A stretch of 64,000 bases of DNA from Mesorhizobium comanense (lineage in GTDB: Bacteria; Pseudomonadota; Alphaproteobacteria; Rhizobiales; Rhizobiaceae), in NCBI RefSeq assembly GCF_005503535.1, contig NZ_SCNN01000031.1, positions 1 to 64,000 on the forward strand, read 5' to 3'. Positions 24,803 to 32,797 of this stretch are shown piece by piece (positions within the stretch are counted from its first letter, which is position 1; every line of letters begins with the position of its first letter). The position numbers were made by a program, and so were the translations under genes. The notes under the pieces are model-generated. The model saw only the letters and a list, made by a program, of their open reading frames with translations, was not told where the DNA came from and ran no database searches.

Positions 24803-26140
24803 CTACTGGCAGAAGGTGCCGCCGTGGCGGCGCGGCTCCAGATCGAGGTGGAAGTGGAATGTGTGGTCGGCATCGGCGCCGGGGCCAAGCACCGTCTTGA
24901 ACGGACCGCAGGCGGCCTTGCGCACGGCGTTCAGGAATTTCGCATCCTTTTCCGGTGGCGTCGGGCCGACCTTGATCTCCGTGCCGTCCGACAGCTTGAA
25001 GCTGGCAATGTCGAGCGCGTTGCCGAAGGCGTGTTCGGACAGCTTGCGGGTGCCGTGGCGGGGCCGGCAGACGAAGGCCGAAGCCTGATCGATCGATTTC
25101 AGCTCGGCGCCGAAGTCGGCTTTCGCCGCCGGCTGGATCACGTCGGCGGCAAAACGCGCCGCCGCCTCGGCCATGGGACAGTTGAGTTCGGTGCCCGGCG
25201 AGATCGCGATCGACTTGCCCAGGCTCTTCAGCACGATGGGGTAGGGGATGGAGCAGCCGATCTCGGGGTCGCTTTCGGCCTTGTGCTCCTCGAATTCGAC
25301 GCCAAGCGCCTTCAGTCGTTCACGACAGGCGACTTCCCCCTCGGGCATCTTGTCGGCAGGACGGTCGGCCGAACGCGGATCGGGGAGCATTTTCTTGCTG
25401 CCGTCCGCATCAGCCGGCTTCTCCGGCGGCTTTGGCGCCGTAAGTGGCGTCTGGGCCTCAGGCTCGGCGGCACCGGGCTCGGCCGCGCCGGGCTTCGCCG
25501 CGTCAGGCCCGGAAGTGTCGGGCTTGGACTTGTCGGGCTTGGGCGTCGGCGTGGGCGCGATTTCGGGCGGTTCGGGCTCGTTCTCGACGCCTGGTTCCGG
25601 GGCGGCAGGTTCGGGACGGGCCTGCCTTTGCGGACGGGATTTTTCCTCGTTGAGCAGGTTGGATGCGTCGTGTGACGCACGAGCGCGCTTGTCCTGTTCA
25701 AGATTGCGCCCGGCCGTGGCATCCCCATTATCGGGGGCAGCCTTATCATCGTGGGCAGCGTTATCATCGTGGGCAACCTCGGGGCGCGGCTCCGGCACCG
25801 GAACGACCGCCGGTGCAACGGTCTGGTCCGGCTTCTCCGGTTGCGCAGGCTGGGGAGCTTCCGGTTGCACGGGTTGGGGAGCCTCCGGTTGCACGGGTTG
25901 GGGAGCCTCCGGTTGCACAGGCTGCGGAGCGACATGCTGCCTGCCGCGCGGCTTCACGCGGTGCTTGTATCGAGGTCTTGCCGGCTGATCCGCTCGCTGG
26001 GTCAGCGGCTGCTCCATGCGAGGCGTAAGCGGCTGGTGGTATTTGTGACGATGCCTGGCGTCTGCCGGCGTCGCCAGCAGAGCCGTGGCCGCCAGAGGCA
26101 GCGCCAAAGCGCAAAGTCGGGAAAAGCTCAGCGTTGCCAT
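24803..26140 (-). CDS. Extensin-like protein with long proline-rich linker
   Basis: A 445-aa exported protein. A signal peptide (about residues 1-27, ending near ADA) is followed by a basic stretch, then a Pro/Glu/Gln-rich linker (about 35-255) with APQPVQPE tandem repeats and many Lys-Pro pairs. The C-terminal ~170 residues are an Extensin-like_C domain: IGCSIPYPIVLKSLGKSIAI, ELNCPMAEAAARFAADV, FVCRPRHGTRKLSEHAFGNA and HTFHFHLDL. The linker suggests that it spans part of the periplasm. ATG 26140 was chosen over 26179 because it begins the signal peptide. Confidence 0.88.
   Translation of the reverse strand: MATLSFSRLCALALPLAATALLATPADARHRHKYHQPLTPRMEQPLTQRADQPARPRYKHRVKPRGRQHVAPQPVQPEAPQPVQPEAPQPVQPEAPQPAQPEKPDQTVAPAVVPVPEPRPEVAHDDNAAHDDKAAPDNGDATAGRNLEQDKRARASHDASNLLNEEKSRPQRQARPEPAAPEPGVENEPEPPEIAPTPTPKPDKSKPDTSGPDAAKPGAAEPGAAEPEAQTPLTAPKPPEKPADADGSKKMLPDPRSADRPADKMPEGEVACRERLKALGVEFEEHKAESDPEIGCSIPYPIVLKSLGKSIAISPGTELNCPMAEAAARFAADVIQPAAKADFGAELKSIDQASAFVCRPRHGTRKLSEHAFGNALDIASFKLSDGTEIKVGPTPPEKDAKFLNAVRKAACGPFKTVLGPGADADHTFHFHLDLEPRRHGGTFCQ
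25837..25932. repeat. Tandem 24-bp coding repeat
   Basis: The unit CCGGTTGCACGGGTTGGGGA plus four bases recurs at 25837, 25861, 25885 and 25909, with a few substitutions. It encodes the eight-residue APQPVQPE-type repeats of the extensin-like linker on the minus strand. In-frame slippage here would change linker length. Confidence 0.8.
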
Positions 26141-26215
26141 CGTTCCCAAACGGCGCCGGCGTGCCGAAGTTGCCTGCATGGGCGCTTGCCGCGATCACAA
26201 TCGGTAACCGCACCG

Positions 26216-26641
26216 TTACGCGCCGATGGCTTCGAGGCCTTCCTCCAGCCAGTCGGCGAGCAAGGGCATGCCGAGCAGGTATTTCGCCGTGCGCTTGTTG
26301 GCGCGTTCGCGCGCGGCCGTCACGGCGTCCGCCCATTCCGAAGCGTCGTAGTCGCCACGCCCGACCCAGGCGAGGGCGATGAGTTCGGCCGCTTCATCGA
26401 CATTGAGGTCGTTGATCAGCTCGCGCAGCTCCTCCTCGGTGAGGTTTTCCGAGCTTTCCTCGGCGAGGCCGTCATGATGGTGATTGTCGTTGATGTCGCC
26501 GTCGAGCTCGATCTCGTGTTCGGCGCCGTCGGCATAGTCCTCGTTGACGGCGGCGCTCAGCGCCTTGGCCTTGAGGATGAACAGGCGCACGGTGTCGGGG
26601 CCGATCGAAAGTTCCCAGTCCTTTTCAAGCCGCCGCTGCAC
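26216..26641 (-). CDS. DUF3775 domain protein
   Basis: A 141-aa acidic protein matching the DUF3775 pattern: ELSIGPDTVRLFILKAKAL at the N-terminus, then a Glu/Asp/His-rich loop (DINDNHHHDGLAEE), and ELRELINDLNVDEAAELIAL with LAWVGRGDYD. The C-terminal helices include NKRTAKYLLGMPLLADWLEE. Function unknown; cytoplasmic. The GTG start at 26641 has GGAGACGG upstream and no in-frame ATG is near. Divergent from the TPR protein. Confidence 0.8.
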   Translation of the reverse strand: MQRRLEKDWELSIGPDTVRLFILKAKALSAAVNEDYADGAEHEIELDGDINDNHHHDGLAEESSENLTEEELRELINDLNVDEAAELIALAWVGRGDYDASEWADAVTAARERANKRTAKYLLGMPLLADWLEEGLEAIGA

Positions 26642-26795
26642 TGGCCGTCTCCGTGGGCTCAGTCCTTGTCGGCGGCGATGATAACGGATTTGCCGCGTCC
26701 GTCACCTGATCATCTGCGGTCCCCATGTTTTTCCGGGATGAAACGCGGGCCGTGCCGCGTTAGTGTTGTAATTCTCACCCCTCCAGGAGGCTTCG

Positions 26796-27341
26796 ATGCA
26801 TAAAAGAGTGCTGATCCAGGCGGCGAGCGCGCTTATCGCTCTGCAGTTCATAGCGGTTCCGGCCTTTGCCGCGGGCGGCGATACTTCCGGCGGCGGCGGC
26901 AACCAGACCGTCACGCAATGCAAGAAAGGCGAGGTCTGGGACAAGAAGAAGAAAAAGTGCGTTGCGCCCCAGGAAGGCATGCTGGACGACGACAGCATCT
27001 ATGACGCCGGGCATGACCTGGCCATGGCCGGACGCTATGACGAGGCGATCACGGTGCTCACCCTTGCCGCCAACAAGCAGGATCCGCGCATCCTCAACTA
27101 TCTCGGCTACTCGCACCGCCATTCGGGCCGCGTCGCCGTCGGGCTGGGCTACTACGAGGAGGCGCTGCGCATCGACCCGAACTACACGCTGGTGCGGGAA
27201 TATCTGGGCGAGGCCCATCTGCAGATCGGCGATCTGGCCGGCGCCCAGCAGCAATTGTCCGAAATCGAGAAGCGCACCGGCAAGGGATCGCGCGAATACG
27301 GCATGCTGGCCGAGCAGATCGAGCATTTCATGAGGAGCTGA
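26796..27341 (+). CDS. Secreted TPR-repeat protein
   Basis: A 181-aa protein with a signal peptide (about residues 1-25, ending AFA). A Gly-rich turn and a short KKGEVWDKKKKKCVAP motif follow, then three TPR-like helix pairs (about 68-170): DAGHDLAMAGRYDEAITVLT, ILNYLGYSHRHSGR and YVREYLGEAH-like repeats ending at EKRTGKGSREYGML. Probably a periplasmic scaffold. SD is ideal (CAGGAGG). It is followed by an intrinsic terminator at 27363. Confidence 0.85.
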   Translation: MHKRVLIQAASALIALQFIAVPAFAAGGDTSGGGGNQTVTQCKKGEVWDKKKKKCVAPQEGMLDDDSIYDAGHDLAMAGRYDEAITVLTLAANKQDPRILNYLGYSHRHSGRVAVGLGYYEEALRIDPNYTLVREYLGEAHLQIGDLAGAQQQLSEIEKRTGKGSREYGMLAEQIEHFMRS

Positions 27342-27362
27342 CAGGCCCTTCAGGCTCCTCGA

Positions 27363-27393
27363 AGCGGCCGCGATCGCTCGTGGCCGCTTTTTT
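27363..27393 (+). terminator. Rho-independent terminator
   Basis: AGCGGCC and GGCCGCT form a 7-bp GC-rich stem with a 12-nt loop, followed by six T. It lies 21 bp after the stop of the TPR gene and closes that transcription unit. Confidence 0.8.
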
Positions 27394-27498
27394 GCTGCCG
27401 CGGGCTTGTCTCCGCGAAAGTGGTGAGGATTTTAACAAAACCGATTTTTGGGCGTGAAAAACCCGCCAAGATTGCTATATCTTGGGAAATTGCGGTGA

Positions 27499-27541
27499 AA
27501 CGGTTCCGTTAGCCCGAGGCTGGCGGACCGTTTTCTTTTTA
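27499..27541 (+). terminator. Terminator-like hairpin in the greA leader
   Basis: AACGGTTCCGTTAGCC pairs with GGCTGGCGGACCGTT with one bulge and two G-U pairs, followed by TTTTCTTTTTA. It sits 60 nt upstream of greA and downstream of an AT-rich promoter-like stretch (CTATAT near 27475). It may attenuate greA or produce a short leader RNA. Confidence 0.6.
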
Positions 27542-27600
27542 TACCCAACGACAAGGCTTCCCCCGAAACGCGGGGGCGGCGGCAGGAAAGGTCAGGCATC

Positions 27601-28074
27601 ATGAACAAGGTCCCGATGACAGGCGACGGGTTCGCGTCATTGAAGGAAGAACTGCGCTGGCGCCAGCAGGAAGAGCGGCCGCGCATCATCGAGGCGATCT
27701 CCGAAGCGCGCTCGCATGGCGACCTGTCCGAAAATGCCGAATACCATGCCGCCAAGGAAGCGCAGAGCCTCAATGAAGGCCGCGTCAACGAGCTCGAGGA
27801 CCTGATCGCGCGCGCCGAGGTCATCGACGTCACCAAGCTCAGCGGCGACAAGGTCAAGTTCGGCGCCACCGTGGTTCTGGTCGACGAAGATACCGAGGAA
27901 AAGAAGACCTACCAGATCGTCGGCGACCAGGAGGCGGACGTGAAGTCGGGCCGCATCTCGATCTCCTCGCCCATTGCCCGCGCGCTGATCGGCAAGGAAG
28001 TCGGCGATGCCATCGAGGTCAACGCGCCCGGCGGCGCCCGGGGCTACGAGATCGTCCAGGTGCAATTTATTTAA
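27601..28074 (+). CDS. greA: Transcription elongation factor GreA
   Basis: A 157-aa transcript-cleavage factor, which rescues backtracked RNA polymerase. The N-terminal coiled coil (about residues 10-75) has the tip motif HGDLSENAEYHAAKE with the conserved acidic residues. The C-terminal FKBP-like domain shows FGATVVLVDEDTEEKKTYQI, ISISSPIARALIGKEVGD and a typical end. The length matches the family. A terminator-like hairpin lies in the 5' leader. Downstream is a palindromic repeat, so the gene is monocistronic. Confidence 0.97.
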   Translation: MNKVPMTGDGFASLKEELRWRQQEERPRIIEAISEARSHGDLSENAEYHAAKEAQSLNEGRVNELEDLIARAEVIDVTKLSGDKVKFGATVVLVDEDTEEKKTYQIVGDQEADVKSGRISISSPIARALIGKEVGDAIEVNAPGGARGYEIVQVQFI

Positions 28075-28111
28075 GGGACTTTGGCGCAGGCGCCTATTCA
28101 AGCGAAGGTTT

Positions 28112-28291
28112 GCGCTGCCCCTCATTGCCCTGCCGGGCATTTCTCCCCGTATAGTGACGGGGAGAAAGACGCTGTCACCTATGATTTCGCCAATCTCAAC
28201 GTTGCCGGCAGGGCGCTAGCTTTGCGCGCAGCTCCCTTCTCCCCGTCACTATACGGGGAGAAGGTGCCGGCAGGCGGATGAGGGGCGGCGC
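28112..28291. repeat. Palindromic repeat, family C (copy 1)
   Basis: About 180 bp. GCGCTGCCCCTCAT at the left and ATGAGGGGCGGCGC at the right are inverted, each next to a TTCTCCCCGTATAGTGACGG-type small hairpin. A related copy occupies 50588-50800. It lies between greA and the convergent waaC. Confidence 0.85.
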
Positions 28292-28321
28292 TAACTCTTC
28301 CGATTGAATCGATTGGATAAA

Positions 28322-29299
28322 TCACTCGCTGCCGGTGCGGACCTTAAGCTCCAGCAACCTTTCCGCCTCGGCCACGACCTCCGCTGGCGTGACACGCTCG
28401 CCTGCCGCCGCAAGCAGCGTCGACGCGTAGGGTCCGCGCGGACCCGTCAAGCCTGGCTCCGTCGCCAAAAACACCGCGACCGTCGGCAGGCCGAAGGCGC
28501 TGGCCAGATGGGTCAATCCCGTGTCGGCGCCGATGACCAGCGTCGAGCGGCCGAGGATGGCGGCAATGTCGGCCAGCGGCGATTTTGGCACCACGACCGC
28601 CGATGGCACGGCCTTGGCGATTGCCTCCGCCACGGCCTTTTCACGTTCGTTCGACCAGGTCGTGACCGGCGTCAGGCCGCGCTCGACCAGCAGGCGGGCG
28701 GTGCCGATCCAGTCTTGAACCGGCCATTTCTTGTCCTCGCGGCTGGTGCCGTGCAGCAGGAAGGCGGTTTTCCCGGTGATGCCGGCCAGACCACCGGGCG
28801 GCGACACGATCCCCGAAGCAAGTGTCGACAGATCGGGCTGGTAGCCAAGCGCCAGTCCGAACAACCGGCGCGTCCGTTCGATGGCGTGCAGGTCGCGCGG
28901 CACGCGGTAGGTAACGTCGTAAAACAGCGTCGCCGATGGCTCGCGCGCGCTCGAGCGGTCGAAGCCGGCGATCGGCGCGCGCGCCTGCCGTGCCACCAAG
29001 GCCGACTTCAGCAGTCCCTGCGCATCGATGACCAGGTCGTACCGGCAGTCGCGCAAGGTTCGGCGCAAAGCGGCCGCCTCGCGCCAGGTGCCGCCCTCGA
29101 GCAGCGCCTTGCGCCAGCGCCGGATGGCGACGGTGTGGATCGTGCCGATCGCCGGATGCAGCGCGACAATGCCGGCGAATGCCTCTTCGACGCACCAGTC
29201 GAAGGAGACGTCCGGCCTGGCGAGGCTTGCATCCTCGACCGCCGGAAAGGTGTGGATGACATCGCCCATCGACGATGTCTTGACGATCAGCACCTTCAT
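28322..29299 (-). CDS. waaC: Lipopolysaccharide heptosyltransferase I
   Basis: A 325-aa GT9 enzyme that adds the first L-glycero-D-manno-heptose to Kdo of LPS inner core at the inner membrane's cytoplasmic face. The opening MKVLIVKTSSMGDVIHTFPA is diagnostic of WaaC. The acceptor side has DLVIDAQGLLKSALVAR, and the donor site has GADTGLTHLASAFGLPTVAV. The length fits the family. It overlaps waaF by 4 nt (ATGA) and forms the hldD-waaF-waaC operon. Confidence 0.94.
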   Translation of the reverse strand: MKVLIVKTSSMGDVIHTFPAVEDASLARPDVSFDWCVEEAFAGIVALHPAIGTIHTVAIRRWRKALLEGGTWREAAALRRTLRDCRYDLVIDAQGLLKSALVARQARAPIAGFDRSSAREPSATLFYDVTYRVPRDLHAIERTRRLFGLALGYQPDLSTLASGIVSPPGGLAGITGKTAFLLHGTSREDKKWPVQDWIGTARLLVERGLTPVTTWSNEREKAVAEAIAKAVPSAVVVPKSPLADIAAILGRSTLVIGADTGLTHLASAFGLPTVAVFLATEPGLTGPRGPYASTLLAAAGERVTPAEVVAEAERLLELKVRTGSE

Positions 29300-30303
29300 G
29301 CCGCGGCCGGAAGTTCCAGCAGTCGCTCGGCCGCTGCCGCGACCTGCCCGACTTCCAATGTCCTGAGGCAATCGAGGTGGCCAAGCGGGCAGATCTTCTG
29401 GTGGCAGGGCGAGCAGGACAAATGCAGCCAGACCAGCTCGCGGCGCTCCGCCAGCGGCGGCGTGTTCTCAGGCGAGGTCGAACCGTAGACGGCAACGATC
29501 GGCGTGCCGACCGCCGCCGCGACATGCATGAGCCCGCTGTCGTTGGAGACCGCCAGCCTCGCCGCCGCGATCAGGTCGATGGCATCCTCCAGCCTGGTCT
29601 GACCGGCGAGATCGACGGCACCGGGTGCGAGGGCTGCGATCTCCGCCGTCACATCGCGATCGTTCTTCGAGCCGAACAGGGCAACCTTCAAGCCCTTGCT
29701 CATGAAGTCGCGGGCCAGGCCGGCATAGTGCTCGCTCGGCCAGCGCTTTGCGGGTCCGAACTCAGCACCGGGCATGAGGGCCACGAATTTCTGCCGGGCG
29801 AGGCCGAAGCGGTCGAGCAGGGCAGCCTGATTGATGGAATCCACGGTCAGGTGTGGCGCGCGGAAAGTGCCGCCCTGGGCGAGGCCGAAATAAGCCTGCG
29901 CGGTGCGCCGTTTCAAAGCGTCGGGCAGCGGTACGATGTCGGTCAAAAGGCCGTAGCGCATTTCCCTCAGGTTGCCGACGCGGCGGCGAATGCGGGCAAA
30001 GAACGGGATCAGCGCCGATTTCCAGCTGCCGGGCAGAATGTAGGCCATGTCGTAGCGGCCCCGCAGCAGGCGGCCGAAGCGGCGACGATGGGTGAATTCG
30101 AGCGCGCCGGGCTTGAGCGGAAAGTCTATCTGCTGGCGGATCTCCGGCATGCGCTTGACCAGGGGTGCCGCCCAGGCGGGCGCCAGCACGTCGATCGCGG
30201 CATCGGGATGGCGTTCCTTCAGCGCCGAGAACAGGCACTGCGCCATCACCATATCGCCCACCCAGCGGGGGCCGATCACGAGGATCGCTGGGCTTTCAGC
30301 CAT
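29296..30303 (-). CDS. waaF: Lipopolysaccharide heptosyltransferase II
   Basis: A 335-aa GT9 enzyme that adds the second heptose to the inner core. Signature regions are ILVIGPRWVGDMVMAQCLFS (N-terminus), MPGAEFGPAKRWPSEHYAGL (donor phosphate loop), SNDSGLMHVAAAVGTPIVAV and a Cys-rich C-terminal stretch HLSCSPCHQKICPLGHLDC. It overlaps hldD by 28 nt and waaC by 4 nt, so the three genes are tightly coupled. Confidence 0.94.
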   Translation of the reverse strand: MAESPAILVIGPRWVGDMVMAQCLFSALKERHPDAAIDVLAPAWAAPLVKRMPEIRQQIDFPLKPGALEFTHRRRFGRLLRGRYDMAYILPGSWKSALIPFFARIRRRVGNLREMRYGLLTDIVPLPDALKRRTAQAYFGLAQGGTFRAPHLTVDSINQAALLDRFGLARQKFVALMPGAEFGPAKRWPSEHYAGLARDFMSKGLKVALFGSKNDRDVTAEIAALAPGAVDLAGQTRLEDAIDLIAAARLAVSNDSGLMHVAAAVGTPIVAVYGSTSPENTPPLAERRELVWLHLSCSPCHQKICPLGHLDCLRTLEVGQVAAAAERLLELPAAA

Positions 30304-31226
30304 TCGACATAGTCTCTGACGCCGGTTTCGACGCTTCGGAATTGGCCATTATAACCGGCCGCGCGCAAACGGGACATATCAGCTTGCGTAAAGCTCTGGT
30401 AGCTGCCCTTGAGATGATCGGGGAAGGGGATGAACTCGATCTCACCCTTGCCCAGCGTGTCGATGACGGTTTCGGCGATGGCTCGGAAAGGCTGGGCACG
30501 GCCGGTGCCGCAATTGAAGATGCCGCTCGATCCGCGTTTCCACAGCCACAGATTGACGTCGGCGACGTCGCCGACATGGATGAAGTCGCGGCTTTGTTCG
30601 CCCGGCCCGAAACCGTCATAGGCGCCGAAGAGTTTCGGATTCTGGCCTTGCTCGACCTGGTTGAACAGGTGGAAGGCGACCGAGGCCATGGTGCCCTTGT
30701 GCGCCTCGCGCGGGCCATAGACGTTGAAGTAGCGCAGACCCGCGACCTGCGAATGATCGGTGTCGAACACGGTGCGCCTGATATAGTCGTCGAACAGCTT
30801 TTTCGAATAGGCATAGACGTTGAGTGGCCGCTCCAGCGCCGGTTCCTCGCGGAACTCCGAACCACCGCCATAGACGGAGGCCGAGGAGGCGTAGAGGAAG
30901 GGTACGCGCAGCGTCTGGCAGGCATGCAGCAGACGCTTGGAATAGGCGTAGTTGACCTCCATCATGAATTTGCCGTTCCACTCGGTGGTGGTCGAGCAGG
31001 CGCCCTGGTGGAAGACGGCCTCGATACGGCCGAGCGAACCGGCCTCCGCGCGCGGCAGGAAATCGTCCTTGTCGAGATAGTCGGATATTTTCAGGTCGGC
31101 GAGATTGGCGATCTTGTGGCCGTCGGTCAGATCGTCGACCACGAGGATGTCGTCATGCCCCTCGGCATTGAGCGCGGCGACGATGTTGGAGCCGATCATG
31201 CCGGCGCCGCCCGTGACGATGATCAT
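30276..31226 (-). CDS. hldD: ADP-L-glycero-D-manno-heptose-6-epimerase
   Basis: A 316-aa extended SDR enzyme that converts ADP-D,D-heptose to ADP-L,D-heptose, the last step before transfer. The NADP motif is VTGGAGMIGSNIVAAL (residues ~4-19), and the catalytic Tyr-Lys pair is in NVYAYSKKLFDDY. YASSASVYGGG carries the Ser. The length is normal. It is the first gene of the minus-strand heptose operon and is divergent from a toxin-antitoxin module. Confidence 0.95.
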   Translation of the reverse strand: MIIVTGGAGMIGSNIVAALNAEGHDDILVVDDLTDGHKIANLADLKISDYLDKDDFLPRAEAGSLGRIEAVFHQGACSTTTEWNGKFMMEVNYAYSKRLLHACQTLRVPFLYASSASVYGGGSEFREEPALERPLNVYAYSKKLFDDYIRRTVFDTDHSQVAGLRYFNVYGPREAHKGTMASVAFHLFNQVEQGQNPKLFGAYDGFGPGEQSRDFIHVGDVADVNLWLWKRGSSGIFNCGTGRAQPFRAIAETVIDTLGKGEIEFIPFPDHLKGSYQSFTQADMSRLRAAGYNGQFRSVETGVRDYVEWLKAQRSS

Positions 31227-31321
31227 GAAGGCCTCTGGCTGCTTGCGATTCCGGTCCTTATAAGGGAGCCCGGCCGGGCTGTCGACAAAGCAGGTGGTCG
31301 CGCTGTAGTCGCCTTTGAAGC

Positions 31322-31345
31322 TTGTCTGCTTTGTCTATTTTGTCT
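31322..31345. promoter_or_regulatory. Triple TTGTCT direct repeat, likely TA operator
   Basis: TTGTCT recurs at 31322, 31331 and 31340, a 9-bp period. It begins 49 bp before the antitoxin ATG and may overlap the promoter. Evenly spaced half-sites suit cooperative binding of a Phd-type antitoxin, which would repress the TA operon. Confidence 0.45.
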
Positions 31346-31370
31346 ATTATGGACGAAAACAGGATGCCCC

Positions 31371-31607
31371 ATGAAACACTATCCATCGACAGATTTGAAA
31401 CAGAATCTTGGTGACGTGCTTGCGGCCGCCAGCCAGCAGCCCGTCTCCATCACCCGTCACAACAAGCCGCGATATGTCCTGATGAGTATCGAGGCTTATG
31501 AAGCTCGCTTCGTCAACGACAGTCGCCGCGTCTATGCGGCGCAGGATGCTCCTCCCGAACATGTCGAGATGCTTGAGGAATACGCTGCGGAACTGGACCG
31601 TGATTAA
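31371..31607 (+). CDS. Phd/YefM family antitoxin
   Basis: A 78-aa protein. The Phd/YefM N-terminal domain reads STDLKQNLGDVLAAASQQPV and SITRHNKPRYVLMSIEAYEA, the usual DNA-binding fold with a KPRY turn. The C-terminus (residues ~45-78) is acidic and probably disordered until it binds the toxin. It overlaps the toxin gene by 8 nt. The pair would form an autoregulated type II system. ATG 31371 has no strong SD. Confidence 0.85.
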   Translation: MKHYPSTDLKQNLGDVLAAASQQPVSITRHNKPRYVLMSIEAYEARFVNDSRRVYAAQDAPPEHVEMLEEYAAELDRD

Positions 31608-32013
31608 ACCCATCGCCGCGGATGTTTGGCGATATCCATATCTGTGGCATCGCCAACATGGAGACGGCGAGACAGAAGGCCGCAAGACGAGGCCCGTCGC
31701 CTTCGTCGCCGTTCTCCCCGGGAAAACCGGAGGCACGAACCTTTTTATTCTTGCAATCACCTCCACACAGCCGAGCCGTGGTCGCGTGGCCATTGGCGTT
31801 CCCGAAATTGAGCGCCATCGTGCTGGCCTTGACCCTATACCGCTTTGGGTCATAGTCGACGAGTACAACCACGATATTCTGGAATCGTCGGCCTATTTCG
31901 AACCGGGTGCGCGCATCGGTGCCTTCAGTCCGTCATTGCACAAAAAAATTATGTCGGCTTTCATCGCGGCTGTTCGCGCAGGCCAATCCAAAGCTATCCC
32001 GCGAGCTGACTGA
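31600..32013 (+). CDS. PemK/MazF-like toxin
   Basis: A 137-aa protein that overlaps the antitoxin by 8 nt. It shows the SH3-like beta-barrel pattern of PemK-like toxins: RKTRPVAFVAVLPGKTGGTN, then FILAITSTQPSRGRVAIGVP and PLWVIVDEYNHDIL. The family usually cleaves mRNA. Family assignment is from pattern and context; the proposed RPV and TSTQP regions fit but were not tested. GTG 31600 was chosen from the overlap; the upstream ATG at 31498 lies inside the antitoxin. Confidence 0.7.
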   Translation: MIKPIAADVWRYPYLWHRQHGDGETEGRKTRPVAFVAVLPGKTGGTNLFILAITSTQPSRGRVAIGVPEIERHRAGLDPIPLWVIVDEYNHDILESSAYFEPGARIGAFSPSLHKKIMSAFIAAVRAGQSKAIPRAD

Positions 32014-32054
32014 ACGGCCTGCAATCGGGTAGGGCAGGACCATAAGGGACAAAA

Positions 32055-32687
32055 ATGCCGTCGACCGAACTTCTCATCGCATTCTTCGCCACCACGGCGA
32101 TCTTCGCCTATATTCCCGGCCCCGCCATGCTCTACGCCGCCGCGCAGACGATGGCGCGCGGGCGTTGGTCGGGACTGACGGCGGCACTCGGCATCCATCT
32201 CGGCGGCTATTTCCATGTCTTTGCCGCCGCAGCCGGCCTGTCGGTGCTGTTCCACGCCGTGCCGCCGCTCTACATGGCGGTCAAGCTGGTCGGCGCGCTC
32301 TATCTGATCTGGCTCGGTGTTTCGCTGTTCCGCAAGCGCGTCGAGGGCGAGATGGCACTGCCCGTTCTCGAGCGCAAATCGGCGCGCCGCGCCTTTTTCG
32401 AAAGCATCACGGTCGAGGTTCTCAACCCCAAGACGGCGATCTTCTTCATGGCCTTCCTGCCGCAGTTCATCGATACCTCCGCCTCGTTTCCGGTTTGGGT
32501 GCAGTTCGTGATCCTGGGCACCATCGTCAATCTGATGTTCTCGTCGGCCGACGTCGCCTGCGTGTTCCTGGCTGGGCTTGTCGTCGGACGGCTGCGGCGT
32601 TCGAGCCGTGCCCAACGCCTGATGCAGCGCGCCGGCGGCGCGGTGCTGGTCGGGCTTGGCGTCCACGTTGCCCTGCAGAGGAGCTGA
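32055..32687 (+). CDS. LysE family amino-acid exporter
   Basis: A 210-aa RhtB/LysE-type exporter with six predicted helices. The N-terminal IFAYIPGPAMLYAAAQTMAR carries the family's conserved GP motif, and GALYLIWLGVSLFRKR and LNPKTAIFFMAFLPQFID are the other hallmarks. The substrate is unknown. It sits between the TA module and hldE. It has its own start 41 bp after the toxin and is probably independent of the heptose genes. Confidence 0.92.
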   Translation: MPSTELLIAFFATTAIFAYIPGPAMLYAAAQTMARGRWSGLTAALGIHLGGYFHVFAAAAGLSVLFHAVPPLYMAVKLVGALYLIWLGVSLFRKRVEGEMALPVLERKSARRAFFESITVEVLNPKTAIFFMAFLPQFIDTSASFPVWVQFVILGTIVNLMFSSADVACVFLAGLVVGRLRRSSRAQRLMQRAGGAVLVGLGVHVALQRS

Positions 32688-32797
32688 CGGGGCGACGTTG
32701 CGCCGGCTCCAATTGCGGTATATCGGCATCGCGATGAACCGCTGGTCTTCGACCCCTATATATCCCTCAGACGTTCTCACAGCGCGCTGCCAGTGAC

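Noticed and set aside
24638..25675. 345-residue plus-strand frame over the extensin-like linker
   Set aside because: Low-complexity mirror of the Pro-rich linker; no coding features.
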